Source: Nitrospira sp. (GTDB taxonomy: Bacteria > Nitrospirota > Nitrospiria > Nitrospirales > Nitrospiraceae). Taken from it: a stretch of DNA of 64,000 nt. Positions 16,763 to 25,549 of this stretch are shown here, in pieces. How positions within the stretch are numbered: the stretch's first letter is position 1; each line of letters starts with the position of its first letter. The position numbers and the translations under genes are program-made. The DNA lies in NCBI GenBank assembly GCA_029194675.1, contig JARFXP010000002.1:372001-436000 (forward strand), given 5' to 3'. The notes beneath the pieces are model-generated. The model ran no database searches. It saw only the letters and a program-made list of their open reading frames with translations, and was not told the origin of the DNA.

Positions 16763-17725
16763 CTACGGGCCGGACACAAATCGAAGGAAGAGGGCAACGG
16801 CCTGTGGATCAGTTTTCAGTTCGTCATGCGTCAATCCAGGCAGCCGCTTGTTCTCCGCCCCCTTGAGAGCCGGACTGTCCGCATCCCCGACAGGCCATCC
16901 GAAGAGCCATGAGCGATAAAAGATGTCCGCTCCGGTTCCGTCATAGATCGTCATGTAACGTGCGGGGCGCGGTGTTTCACCCGTGCCGCGACCATCGTTC
17001 AGTTTCGTCAGCCAGTCGGAACCGGGAACCAGCTCGTCACAACCTATGAAATCGTTCCAGCCAATGAACCACATCAACCAGAGCCGACGGCAGACGGTGG
17101 TGCCATGGTTGGGACCGGCGATGGCAACCACGTGCTCGACTCGATTCAACAGGTCCGCATGTTCGGCCAGCACCGTTCGGCTAATGACGACTCCCAGCGA
17201 ATGACCGACCAGATCCACTTTTTCCGCGCCGGTATAAGCCAGCACGGCTCTTATAAAAGCGGCTAAGTCGGACGCGTTGGCTTGCGCATTGGTCCGGCAC
17301 TGCGAGGTTGGCGGTTCACGTCTCATGGACTTGCCGTTATAGGAGAGGGCCCACAGCTCCTGCCGCGAGTATCCCGCCTCCAAGAAGCGCTGTTTCACGC
17401 TGTTCGCCGGCTCATCCCAGTCGTCGGCATCACGGGTATTGCCGTGAACGAAGATGATGGGACGATGCCGCAACGGGGCGCCTTGTTGCGCACCACCCCA
17501 TCCCCCGAGGCGGTAGTTCCACTCATAGTCCTGAATGATCGGAAAATCGGATGGAAAGAGCGCTTCGGCAGGCCCGGGGCGGCAGTGGCCGAGCTTGTGT
17601 CCGGCCTCGGCCGGATGTCCGAAGAGCGTCAGCACAACGAGGAGTGAGACTCCTGGGAGTAGGAGCGTGACGGGTCTCACCGGCGACACCTTCGAGCCGC
17701 CCACTAACCCCGGTCTTGCAGCCAC
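16763..17725 (-). CDS. Secreted alpha/beta-hydrolase (lipase-like)
   Basis: A 320-residue hydrolase with an N-terminal signal sequence (hydrophobic LLLPGVSLLVVLTLF followed by an AEAG-type cleavage region). The oxyanion loop is IIFVHGNTRDADDW, the nucleophile serine lies in LVGHSLGVVIS, and a histidine in LPGLTHDEL is placed to complete the triad. It starts 22 bases inside the end of phaC; a later GTG would also work. Relatives include triacylglycerol lipases and PHA depolymerase-like esterases. Export to the periplasm or outside makes a role on the cell's own granules unlikely, in spite of the shared operon. Cysteine pairs would fit an exported enzyme. Confidence 0.8.
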   Translation of the reverse strand: MAARPGLVGGSKVSPVRPVTLLLPGVSLLVVLTLFGHPAEAGHKLGHCRPGPAEALFPSDFPIIQDYEWNYRLGGWGGAQQGAPLRHRPIIFVHGNTRDADDWDEPANSVKQRFLEAGYSRQELWALSYNGKSMRREPPTSQCRTNAQANASDLAAFIRAVLAYTGAEKVDLVGHSLGVVISRTVLAEHADLLNRVEHVVAIAGPNHGTTVCRRLWLMWFIGWNDFIGCDELVPGSDWLTKLNDGRGTGETPRPARYMTIYDGTGADIFYRSWLFGWPVGDADSPALKGAENKRLPGLTHDELKTDPQAVALFLRFVSGP

Positions 17726-18795
17726 TGCACGATCGTCGGGGGCAAATCCCGTTGCACCTTTCCGCTGACATACATGCCGATGTGCCCGACGGGGAAGGAT
17801 CGCAAGGTATAATCCTTGGTCCCTACATAACGTTCGAGCGCGATGGAGGAGGTCGGCGGAACGAGGTGATCCTGCTCGGCATACACATTCAACACCGGCG
17901 CCCGGACCTGGGAGAGGTCGACCCTCTTCGTTCCGATCATGACATCGCCACTGATCAACTTGTTGCCCTGGTAGAAGTCCTTCATGAACTGTCGATAGGT
18001 CTCCCCCGCTTGGTCCGGACTGTCAAAGATCCATTCCTCCATGCGGAGGAAATTGAGCAACTTTTCGTCGTTGTCCATGATGTCGATCATTTCAAGGTAT
18101 TTCCCCAGGCCCAACTGGAAGGGTTTCAGCATGAGGAAACCGAGATTCATGAACTCGCCGGGGATGTTGCCGAAGGCATCGACCAGGGTATCCACGTCCA
18201 TGGTGTGGGCCGTCGTACTACATCCGGCCCAGAGATTGGGCACGCCCTCCTGGACGTGAAAGTCCACTGGGGTGACCATCGTGATCAGGTTCTTGACCTT
18301 TTCGGGATAGAGCGAGGTGTAGCAGAGGCTGAAGGTGCCTCCCTGACAGACTCCCAGAAGATTGATCTGCTCCAAGCCGTGCCATTCACGCACCACATCC
18401 ACACAGTCGTTGATATACCCGTTGATATGGTCGTCCAGGGTCAACCATCGGTCTCCCCGGCCAGGATATCCCCAATCGATCAGATAGACGTCCATGCCCA
18501 GCTTCAAGAGATTGCGGACCAAAGATCTGTCTTCCTGCAGATCGACCATATAGGGCCGGTTGACCAAGGCATACACGATGAGGACGGGAATGTGGAACGG
18601 CTTCTCCACCATGGGAGTGTAGTGATACAAGACCACATTGTCTTCTCGATACACTTCCTCCTTTGGACTGACCCCGGCCTTGATGTCCTTTTCCCGGACA
18701 TGGCTCAGGCGCTCGATTCCAGTGACGACCTTGCGGTTCAGGTCGATGAGTTCACGCATGGTCTGCTCAGGACTCAGATAGAACGGACGAGACAT
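17704..18795 (-). CDS. phaC: Class III poly(3-hydroxyalkanoate) synthase, catalytic subunit
   Basis: A 363-residue alpha/beta-hydrolase-fold polymerase. The nucleophile is C150 in the lipase-like box GVCQGG, with D309 (AEQDHLVPP) and H338 (PVGHIGMY) completing the triad; these match the order and spacing of class III synthases. The enzyme joins hydroxyacyl-CoA units, chiefly 3-hydroxybutyryl-CoA, into storage polymer at the granule surface. Length and the adjacent phaE gene both mark class III. AAGGAG precedes the ATG at 18795. The gene is third from the end of a minus-strand run phaA-phaB-phasin-phaE-phaC-lipase. Confidence 0.93.
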   Translation of the reverse strand: MSRPFYLSPEQTMRELIDLNRKVVTGIERLSHVREKDIKAGVSPKEEVYREDNVVLYHYTPMVEKPFHIPVLIVYALVNRPYMVDLQEDRSLVRNLLKLGMDVYLIDWGYPGRGDRWLTLDDHINGYINDCVDVVREWHGLEQINLLGVCQGGTFSLCYTSLYPEKVKNLITMVTPVDFHVQEGVPNLWAGCSTTAHTMDVDTLVDAFGNIPGEFMNLGFLMLKPFQLGLGKYLEMIDIMDNDEKLLNFLRMEEWIFDSPDQAGETYRQFMKDFYQGNKLISGDVMIGTKRVDLSQVRAPVLNVYAEQDHLVPPTSSIALERYVGTKDYTLRSFPVGHIGMYVSGKVQRDLPPTIVQWLQDRG

Positions 18796-18842
18796 CTCAT
18801 AATCTCCTTGCCGGCTCGGCGCCATCCATCGATGCAGAATGG

Positions 18843-19910
18843 TTATCCTTGGGCCGGTTGACTCTTAGCCTGGGTGGAAAGTTCCGCCTTGATGGCGTGC
18901 AGCGCTTTTTTCAGTTCCTTCACTTCCTTGCGGAGATGATAGATTCTGCGATGGGCTTCGTCCATCTCGCTTCGATAGGGCACATCACTGGTTTTCAGAA
19001 AGGTTTCGACGATTCCGCGCTCATGGAGCCGATACGTCATCGCCGTGTTGAGCAAGTGTCCCTGCAACCGAATGTAGTCGTCGGATCGGAAGGCCTTCGC
19101 AAATACCTGATCGATGACGTCGATCCATTGAAACAGGAGTTGCCGCAGGCTCTGAACGGTCTCGCCCTTTTCGGTCTGGGCGATCAGGCTCCGCATAAAC
19201 TCTTCGAAGGCGCGCGTCCAGGTTTCGCCTACCTCGACTTGGTATGCAAAACTCGCCTGGCGGTACTCCACCCACGCCGAGAATCCCTTGATGAGGTCTT
19301 CGTTCAGTTCGCGCGTGTGTCCGAGGCTCGGGCTCTCGACAAGACGGCCGAAGGTGCGCTCGTACGCGTCCCCGTAGAGATGCATCAACTCGACGAGGGC
19401 CGACCCATCCCCGGTGGAAGCTTGGCTGACACGCCACGGAGCCTGCTGGAGGGACGACGCCCATGGCTGGACAAGTTTTTGCCACTGCTCCAGATAGAGG
19501 CCCCAGAGCTCACCCGTGTCCTGAGTCGCCTTTTGCGCTGCCTGGGGAGACAGCAAGAACTGCTCACGCAACTGCTCGGTATATTTGGCCAAGACGGTGT
19601 GCCAGCCCTCGCCGGCTTCAACCTTGGGAGCGATGGCATTCCATGAGTTGAGCGAAAGTTCGAGAAAGCGCAGGACACAATCTTGAGAGTTGATCAGTCG
19701 TTGACTGACGTCCTTCGCGATTTGCTCGGCTTCGGTCGTCCAACCCTTGAGCGCCTGGGTCGCGGTGTCACGCCACTGGTCGGCCATGGCAGGCGACACC
19801 GGCGTCGGCGCTGGTGCCGCACGCATCAGACCCATCCAGCTTTCCCACATCTGCTTCTGAACGTCGCTTAATGCCTTGGCCATCGTCTCGGACTGCTCAG
19901 TCGAATGCAC
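18843..19910 (-). CDS. phaE: Class III PHA synthase subunit PhaE
   Basis: A 355-residue, helix-rich protein with many tryptophans and a C-terminal coiled-coil segment (MDEAHRRIYHLRKEVKELKK). This is the pattern of PhaE, the non-catalytic partner needed by class III PhaC for activity and granule attachment. The best start is the GTG at 19910, which has a run of six G residues directly upstream. It lies 47 bases before phaC. The sequence of PhaE proteins varies greatly, so the call rests on the family's C-terminal signature together with its place before phaC. Confidence 0.85.
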   Translation of the reverse strand: MHSTEQSETMAKALSDVQKQMWESWMGLMRAAPAPTPVSPAMADQWRDTATQALKGWTTEAEQIAKDVSQRLINSQDCVLRFLELSLNSWNAIAPKVEAGEGWHTVLAKYTEQLREQFLLSPQAAQKATQDTGELWGLYLEQWQKLVQPWASSLQQAPWRVSQASTGDGSALVELMHLYGDAYERTFGRLVESPSLGHTRELNEDLIKGFSAWVEYRQASFAYQVEVGETWTRAFEEFMRSLIAQTEKGETVQSLRQLLFQWIDVIDQVFAKAFRSDDYIRLQGHLLNTAMTYRLHERGIVETFLKTSDVPYRSEMDEAHRRIYHLRKEVKELKKALHAIKAELSTQAKSQPAQG

Positions 19911-19951
19911 GGTATCCCCCCACAATGGTTACACCCGTTATCGCGCCCGGT

Positions 19952-20458
19952 TCAGCCTCCGGTTTTTCCCTTGGATTTCTGACCTTGGCCTGCGGACCAT
20001 TGACGGACCCATTCTGCCTGACTATCCATCGCTTTCTGAACAGCGTCCTGCCATCCCTGCAAGAATTTCTGACCCTCTCCTGCCCAACTCATCCCCGTTG
20101 CCGCAGTGGGGTCCAGCTTTCTCACGACCTGGAACCAACTGGTCCAGAGCTGCCTCTGAGTCTCCGTCCATCGGCTGCTCATTTCCTGACCTTGCTTGGC
20201 CCATTCCACCATTTCCTTCGGCGTGCCCTGGCTTGCGGTGAAGCTCTCTGTCCAGCGCTTGGTCCAATCGCTCTGAGCGTCCAGAATTTTCTTGATGGAT
20301 TCATCCCACGCGTCAAGCGTCTTGTCCCACACCTGACTGGAGGGAGACTTCCCGAATCCTTGTATCGCCTTCAACCAGTCATTCCACATCTTCGTCTGCG
20401 TGTCGGTCCAGGTCTTGAACATCTCTTCCGATTGTTTGGTCCATTCCATCGTTTCCAT
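19952..20458 (-). CDS. Phasin-like PHA granule protein, PhaE-related
   Basis: A 168-residue, strongly helical protein packed with regularly spaced tryptophans (EWTKQSEEMFKTW, TKMWNDWLKAI, SDWTKRWTESF, RQLWTSWFQVV). It has the same look as the N-terminal half of the neighbouring PhaE but lacks the C-terminal coiled coil. Such proteins coat PHA granules. The ATG at 20458 is preceded by GGAGG. It lies between phaB and phaE in the same direction, so is co-expressed with them. Whether it acts as a phasin or as a second accessory subunit of the synthase cannot be told from sequence. Confidence 0.7.
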   Translation of the reverse strand: METMEWTKQSEEMFKTWTDTQTKMWNDWLKAIQGFGKSPSSQVWDKTLDAWDESIKKILDAQSDWTKRWTESFTASQGTPKEMVEWAKQGQEMSSRWTETQRQLWTSWFQVVRKLDPTAATGMSWAGEGQKFLQGWQDAVQKAMDSQAEWVRQWSAGQGQKSKGKTGG

Positions 20459-20531
20459 CGCTCCCTCCGTGTTTAGTCTTTGTTGTGATTGCCTTCTGCA
20501 ACGGTCCATTCATGCATGAGAACAGGGCTTC

Positions 20532-21284
20532 TCACATGTACAGACCCCCGTTGACACTTAAGACCTGACCGGTCACGTAGGAAGATTTTTCATCCGCCAG
20601 AAACGCAACCGCTCGGGCAACTTCCCATGGTTCGGCCATTCGTCCCACGGGGATCGTCTCGACGATCTTCTCAATGATCTCCTTTGGAATCTTGTCCGTC
20701 ATCGCGGTCTTCACGAACCCCGGCGCAACGGCGTTCACGGTGATACCTTTCTTGGCCGTTTCCAGCGCGAGGGATTTGGTGAAGCCGATAATCCCGGCCT
20801 TGGCCGCCGCATAATTCGTCTGTCCCACATTCCCCTTCTCTCCGACCACTGAACTGATGCTGATGATGCGACCATACCCCCGGGCAAGCATCTGGTTGAT
20901 CACCGCCTTTGAGCAATAAAAGACCGAGGAGAGATCGACCGCAATCACCTGTTCCCACTCGTCGGGAGTCATGTTCTTGAGGGTTCGATCCTTCGTGATA
21001 CCGGCATTATTGACGAGAATATCGATCTGGCCGAAGTCTTTGATGATCGTTTCGACCACAGCCGTGACTGCTTCATACTTAGCGAGATCCGCTTTGTAGA
21101 GCTTCGCTCGATATCCTTCTTGGGTAAACCCCTTGAGAAACTCCGCCGCCACGTTGTCCGGTTCGACAAGATAGTGGAGGGCGAGGGCAGCCCCTTCCTT
21201 CGCCATCTGGGACGCGATCACCTGGCCGATCCCTCCCACTGCTCCGGTCACCAGCGCCACTCGACCCTTTAACGCATCTCCCAT
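20532..21284 (-). CDS. phaB: Acetoacetyl-CoA reductase (SDR family)
   Basis: A 250-residue short-chain dehydrogenase. It shows the cofactor motif TGAVGGIG, the structural NNAG, the catalytic Ser in SISSVVG and the YxxxK pair in TNYAAAKAG. In a PHA locus this enzyme reduces acetoacetyl-CoA to (R)-3-hydroxybutyryl-CoA with NADPH, supplying the synthase. FabG (3-oxoacyl-ACP reductase) is closely related and cannot be excluded by sequence alone; the neighbours phaA, phaE and phaC favour PhaB. Confidence 0.88.
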   Translation of the reverse strand: MGDALKGRVALVTGAVGGIGQVIASQMAKEGAALALHYLVEPDNVAAEFLKGFTQEGYRAKLYKADLAKYEAVTAVVETIIKDFGQIDILVNNAGITKDRTLKNMTPDEWEQVIAVDLSSVFYCSKAVINQMLARGYGRIISISSVVGEKGNVGQTNYAAAKAGIIGFTKSLALETAKKGITVNAVAPGFVKTAMTDKIPKEIIEKIVETIPVGRMAEPWEVARAVAFLADEKSSYVTGQVLSVNGGLYM

Positions 21285-21355
21285 GTGTCTGCCTCTTTTT
21301 GTCCAGTACGGTTATCGTTCGCACAGCCGGTCGCACCGACCATGGTGAAGACGGT

Positions 21356-22534
21356 TCAGCTCAAGAGTTCGACCGCCACTGCGACCGCCTCTCCGCCGCC
21401 GATGCAAGGGCTTGCGATCCCTCGCTTCAGACCCATCCGCTTCAGCGCGTATAGCAACGTGGTCAGCATCCTGGCGCCCGTGGCGCCAAGGGGATGGCCG
21501 AGTGCGACCGCCCCACCATGGATGTTCAATCGGGCCGGATCAATCCTCAGTTCCTTCATTGCGGCCATCGGCACGACTGCGAACGCCTCATTCACCTCAT
21601 AGAGATCGATCTGAGCCGCATCGACTCGCAGCTTGCTCAGCAAGGCCGAGATGGCCTGGATCGGCGCGATGGTGAACCACTCGGGCGCGATCGCCTTTTG
21701 AGTGTAACCGAGGATTCTTGCCAGTGGAACCACACCCATTGACTCGGCTCGCTCTTCGGAGAGGAGCACCATGGCAGCCGCTCCGTCGTTCATGCCGGAC
21801 GCATTACCTGCCGTGATGGTTCCGTCCTGCTTAAAGGCGGGCTTGAGCTTGCGCAATTTGGCCTCGTCGAATCGTGCAAGCCGTTCATCATCGCGGATAA
21901 CGATCGGTTTCGGTTTCCCCGGAACCTCAATCTCCATGATCTCGCCGCTGAACCAGCCTTCCTGCCTGGCCTTCAGCGCTCTGCCATAGCTCTGCACTGC
22001 AAAATCGTCCTGTTCTTCGCGCGAGAGTTGATACTTTTCAGCGCACAACTCACCGCAGGCGCCCATGGAGAGGTTCCCGTACGGATCCCAGAGCCCATCC
22101 TTGATCATGCTGTCGGTGAGTTCTCCATGTCCCACTTGGTATCCGGACCTGGCCCGCTCCAGGATATAAGGAGCCCGGCTCATACTTTCCATTCCACCTG
22201 CCACAATGACTTGGGAGTCTCCGGATTGAATCGACTGGCAACCCATCATGACGGCTTTCAACCCTGACCCGCAGACTTTATTCACCGTTGTGGCACAGAC
22301 GGTATCAGCGAGCCCCGCTCCCTTTGCGGCTTGCCTTGCAGGAGCCTGGCCAAGTCCTGCTGAAAGCACATTCCCCATGATGACTTCATCCACGGTTTCA
22401 GGATGGACATGCGCCCGCCGTAAGGCCTCCCGGATGACGGAACTTCCCAAGGCCGTGGCGCTCAAGGTGCTCAGCGATCCATTCAGATTGCCGATCGGGG
22501 TGCGCACCGCTCCAGCTATGAGTACGTGTTGCAC
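21356..22534 (-). CDS. phaA: Acetyl-CoA acetyltransferase (biosynthetic thiolase)
   Basis: A 392-residue thiolase. The acyl-accepting cysteine is C88 in NKVCGSGLKA, the base histidine lies in GGAVALGHPLGATG and the second cysteine in ASPCIGGGEA. It condenses two acetyl-CoA to acetoacetyl-CoA, the first step of polyhydroxybutyrate synthesis. AAGGAGG lies upstream of the ATG. It heads the minus-strand PHA gene run, with 71 bases to phaB, so the promoter for the whole set probably lies in 22535-22830. Confidence 0.92.
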   Translation of the reverse strand: MQHVLIAGAVRTPIGNLNGSLSTLSATALGSSVIREALRRAHVHPETVDEVIMGNVLSAGLGQAPARQAAKGAGLADTVCATTVNKVCGSGLKAVMMGCQSIQSGDSQVIVAGGMESMSRAPYILERARSGYQVGHGELTDSMIKDGLWDPYGNLSMGACGELCAEKYQLSREEQDDFAVQSYGRALKARQEGWFSGEIMEIEVPGKPKPIVIRDDERLARFDEAKLRKLKPAFKQDGTITAGNASGMNDGAAAMVLLSEERAESMGVVPLARILGYTQKAIAPEWFTIAPIQAISALLSKLRVDAAQIDLYEVNEAFAVVPMAAMKELRIDPARLNIHGGAVALGHPLGATGARMLTTLLYALKRMGLKRGIASPCIGGGEAVAVAVELLS

Positions 22535-22830
22535 AACCCACCTCCTTGTTTGAGATTCAAGCCCGGATTCATAAGTGTTCCTCAGTTGCTGCGCTGTATG
22601 ATATTAGAGTGACCGATCCAATACTAGGCTCATCTGATCCTGATGTCTAGATCCTAATCCGCCTGCGAGCAGTTAGACTTCCCCCTCACTCAGAAGTGGC
22701 GATGGCCGGATGACCTCTGAATCGGTAAACCGAATAGTTAGGGGAGACGCCGAAATGCTGAGGGAAAGTTCCCGAGGTCCTCGATACCGACGAACCAGCA
22801 GCACGTTGACATATCTGGCACCACGGTACA

Positions 22831-22862
22831 GGCTAAGGGGCGCGCCTGGCCACCCCTTAGCC
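22831..22862 (-). terminator. Hairpin after the phasin-like gene
   Basis: A perfect 10-base-pair inverted repeat, GGCTAAGGGG and CCCCTTAGCC, with a 12-base loop, 30 bases past the stop of the gene at 22892-23500. No T-run follows, so it is a termination or RNA-stability hairpin without a classical U-tract. The rest of 22535-22891 holds no gene. Confidence 0.5.
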
Positions 22863-22891
22863 CATACACCACTGCTTTGTAAGTTTCAGAT

Positions 22892-23500
22892 TTACGAAGG
22901 AATCATCACGTTCAACACTTGCTTGTTGATCTCACGGACGTATGTCCTCGACGGGGCCGCCACCGAGCGCTCGTAATATCCAAAGGAGTTCTCAGCAATC
23001 GTCTCCGAATGTTTGAAGATCGGTTCGATCGCCGCCAGAACAACACCGGTCGACTGCTTTGTCAATCCTGGAATCGGACTTGCCACGCTCGACTGTCTCT
23101 GGGCCTCCTCTTGCTTCTGCGCTTGATCTTCTACCCAGCCTTTCCACCAACTCAGGACTTGACGCGACCCGGACAAGCCCTGTTTAAACGAATCCCTAAT
23201 CAGGCGCTCGTTGTCTTCCTGCCATTGCAGGCACAGGTTCAAACCTTGAAGATATCCGTCCTTCCAGTTCTTTGCCATTTCTCTATACCCGTCCTTCACT
23301 CTTTCCTCGCTCATCGCTTCAGCAGTCATGTTTGACCTCCTCAATTCTTGTGCAGGTGATGGTTCTAGTCGGCTCGTGTGCTCTGCTTCTTTTGTAGCTA
23401 CTGTCGCTACGGGAACCGGCGGCTCGAGCCGAACGGCCTGTTCGGTTCCTTGGCTCCTCCCGATTTCTTTGTCGCCTTTCTTTGTGTGTTTTGCTGCCAT
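22892..23500 (-). CDS. Phasin-like protein with charged N-terminal extension
   Basis: A 202-residue protein. The first 60 residues are Lys/Glu/Pro-rich and likely disordered. The rest is helical with phasin-like features (MAKNWKDGYLQGLNLCLQW, then LSWWKGWVEDQAQKQEEAQR). The ATG at 23500 follows GAGGGGGAAG. It lies upstream of phaA on the same strand but is separated from it by about 350 bases and a hairpin, so it is probably a separate transcript. A granule-surface role is inferred from composition and position; no family match was certain. Confidence 0.55.
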   Translation of the reverse strand: MAAKHTKKGDKEIGRSQGTEQAVRLEPPVPVATVATKEAEHTSRLEPSPAQELRRSNMTAEAMSEERVKDGYREMAKNWKDGYLQGLNLCLQWQEDNERLIRDSFKQGLSGSRQVLSWWKGWVEDQAQKQEEAQRQSSVASPIPGLTKQSTGVVLAAIEPIFKHSETIAENSFGYYERSVAAPSRTYVREINKQVLNVMIPS

Positions 23501-23810
23501 AACTTCCCCCTCTCGACAATCAGCAATCTATAGGAGCCGATGCTTCTCGCGCAAGCCGTCGCGAACGACATGGCGAATTGTTAGGGTAGTGCTAACACAT
23601 TTCTTATGAACGAGTCCACAAGAAATATTTCAAGGCTGCTTGGCTGGGCAGGTGTGGGAGTCTGATCTCCGAGGGGAACCACAGTCCTGACGCAACACAT
23701 CAACTTTCTACCGTAAAAGACTATCGCAGGTCAAGTACCCCGCATCACGTTTGGGCCAAGACGGGGTCTACACAATAGGAGAGGGGGACCGTTCAGCCCT
23801 ATCATAATTT

Positions 23811-23825
23811 AATACTGTCAGTATT
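23811..23825. repeat. Short inverted repeat, possible operator
   Basis: AATACTG-T-CAGTATT is a perfect seven-base palindrome around one base, set in an AT-rich patch (about 23800-23865) of an otherwise GC-rich intergenic region of 515 bases (23501-24015). A palindrome in an AT-rich patch upstream of the plus-strand gene at 24016 would suit a repressor or activator site. No protein can be named. Confidence 0.35.
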
Positions 23826-23986
23826 TAATGCTAGCTTTTAGAGACATTTTTCTATATAGCATAGCGCCATTCGACCAGGGACATTTGCACCTACGGCAGC
23901 AAGGCGGCGGGCCGGTCTAGATCATGTCGCAGCGAGGGAAATCAACCTCCGTCGCCTCCAGGCAATTGACCAGGAGGGACGGCATT

Positions 23987-24019
23987 ATGGTCCTACACGA
24001 AAGGAGACTCATATCATGA
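23987..24019 (+). CDS. Possible 10-codon leader peptide
   Basis: An ATG with its own strong AGGAGGG site opens the frame MVLHERRLIS and stops at TGA, which overlaps the ATG of the next gene. The ribosome site of that next gene (AAAGGAG) lies inside this frame. Such an arrangement can couple translation of a leader to the downstream gene. It could also be an accident of two nearby ribosome sites. Confidence 0.3.
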   Translation: MVLHERRLIS

Positions 24020-24291
24020 AGACTTGGACGCTCCATCTCATCATCACCCTGTTCGCAGTGACCGGATTCGCCACGACCTCGTTCTCGGGTGAGACCACCG
24101 CCACCATGGAGAAAATGAAAGGGGAAGCCAAGGCGCTCACAGAGGAGGCGAAGGGTCAGACGAAGGGGGCAATCGAAGATGCGAAGGGCAACAAGATCAG
24201 TGCCGAAGCGGAACGAGCGAAGGGCAAGGCTAAGGGTGAAATGGAACGGGCGAAAGGAACAGCGAATGAAATGAAGGAGAAGGCCAAGTAA
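24016..24291 (+). CDS. Small exported Lys/Ala/Glu-rich helical protein
   Basis: A 91-residue protein with a clear signal peptide (MKTWTLHLIITLFAVTGFATTSFSG). The mature part is built from repeated 11-like units of the type AKGxxKGxxExAKG, with almost no hydrophobic residues beyond alanine. This composition resembles CsbD-like and late-embryogenesis-abundant stress proteins, which protect membranes or proteins during drying or osmotic shock. AAAGGAG precedes the ATG. A hairpin (ATCCCGG/CCGGGAT, 24291-24314) follows the stop, without a T-run. Function is inferred only from composition. Confidence 0.75.
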   Translation: MKTWTLHLIITLFAVTGFATTSFSGETTATMEKMKGEAKALTEEAKGQTKGAIEDAKGNKISAEAERAKGKAKGEMERAKGTANEMKEKAK

Positions 24292-24382
24292 TCCCGGCCC
24301 TGAAAGACCGGGATCGAGATATCCCGCATCACCCGATCACACATTGCTCGACTACCTTCTATAGATCAGGAGGAGGTTCGCG

Positions 24383-25504
24383 ATGCACAAAGGATTCCGA
24401 TCAAGAAAAATGGTTTATTACGGAACGATGCTGATGTTGTCATGGAGCCTGATGCCCATGGGATTACCGGTCGCCTATTCGCAACCGACGCCCGAACAGC
24501 CTGTTCCCATAGAGCCGGTCCCCACAGAGCCGATCCCTAGTCAGCAGCCGCCTACCGTGACGCCGACGGAAGCTGAACGGGCCAATGAGGCCAAGCAGTT
24601 GAAACAGGCCGAACCAGCGCGAGTGGCCGAACCGGAAACGAGAATTGAACGGAAACTGGTGCGCCCGAGCGAAACGTACGTGGGAGGGTTCGGCGGCTAT
24701 ACATTCGGCGGTAGCCTCAGTGACGTGGCAAACACGGGTAGGGATCGCGATCTTGCAGATTCAGTCGTCTATGGTGGAAAGGTCGGGCATTTCTTCGGCG
24801 ATCGACTGGATTGGCTGGGCCTGGAGATGGAGGCGTACAATACGACTCCCCATGTGGAGCAGGACGGTCAGGCGCCCGGGATCCACCAGCGAGTCACGAC
24901 CTTGGCCTTCAATGTGGTCGGCCGGCTCAAATTCGGCTGTGAAATGAAAAGAGAGCGAACGGAAACGCGAACGGAGCGGACGGCAGAAGGCACCTACAAG
25001 GAGCGGAAGCATCCGACGACGGGAGAGACGTACAGGGAACGGCGAGATCCGAGCACCGGAGACATATACATGGAATACATGGAGCGGCGAGATCCGAAGA
25101 CGGGAGAGCTGTACGTGGATCGGGTAGATGCGAGTACGGGACAGAGGACCCGCGTGGAGCGAGCTGTGATGGAGCGAGCTGTGATGACGACCCGTGACAT
25201 CCACCATGAAACTCACTATGAGCGGGAGTTTTGCCGGCTGCAACCCTATGGCGGGGTAGGGCTTGGGGTCTTCTTCGCCCATCTGTCGAACAATGGCAAC
25301 GGCTTCTCCGACAACGCCGTGCCTGGCTTCAATGGCTTGGCTGGTCTGCGCTATTTCATCACCGAGCGCATCGCACTGTTTGGTGAATATAAATACAATT
25401 TTGCGCCGTTCGATTACACGCCCGATGGCTTTTCCGGAGGAGCAGGAGTGAAAGCTGATTACCATATTAGTCATTTCGTCGGAGGACTGTCGCTCCATTT
25501 CTGA
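24383..25504 (+). CDS. Outer-membrane beta-barrel protein with internal TG-repeat insertion
   Basis: A 373-residue exported protein: signal peptide, a Pro/Glu-rich linker (about residues 35-90), then an OmpA/OmpW-like barrel (YVGGFGGYTFGGSL to HISHFVGGLSLHF, ending in aromatic F). Between about residues 195 and 275 the barrel is interrupted by roughly five charged units of 12-15 residues of the form STGxxYxERRDP. The insert would form a long, very hydrophilic loop or periplasmic spacer. AGGAGG precedes the ATG. It is followed 45 bases later by the lipase-CHAT gene. The barrel family is not precise enough to name a substrate. Confidence 0.75.
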   Translation: MHKGFRSRKMVYYGTMLMLSWSLMPMGLPVAYSQPTPEQPVPIEPVPTEPIPSQQPPTVTPTEAERANEAKQLKQAEPARVAEPETRIERKLVRPSETYVGGFGGYTFGGSLSDVANTGRDRDLADSVVYGGKVGHFFGDRLDWLGLEMEAYNTTPHVEQDGQAPGIHQRVTTLAFNVVGRLKFGCEMKRERTETRTERTAEGTYKERKHPTTGETYRERRDPSTGDIYMEYMERRDPKTGELYVDRVDASTGQRTRVERAVMERAVMTTRDIHHETHYEREFCRLQPYGGVGLGVFFAHLSNNGNGFSDNAVPGFNGLAGLRYFITERIALFGEYKYNFAPFDYTPDGFSGGAGVKADYHISHFVGGLSLHF

Positions 25505-25549
25505 CGGGCTGCTAGGACAAAGTACGAAGTATTGCCGAGAGGAGCAGTC

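Noticed and set aside
17716..18861. A 381-codon open frame on the plus strand
   Set aside because: It lies wholly opposite phaC, which has full family motifs, a ribosome site and operon neighbours; the plus frame has no recognisable domain.
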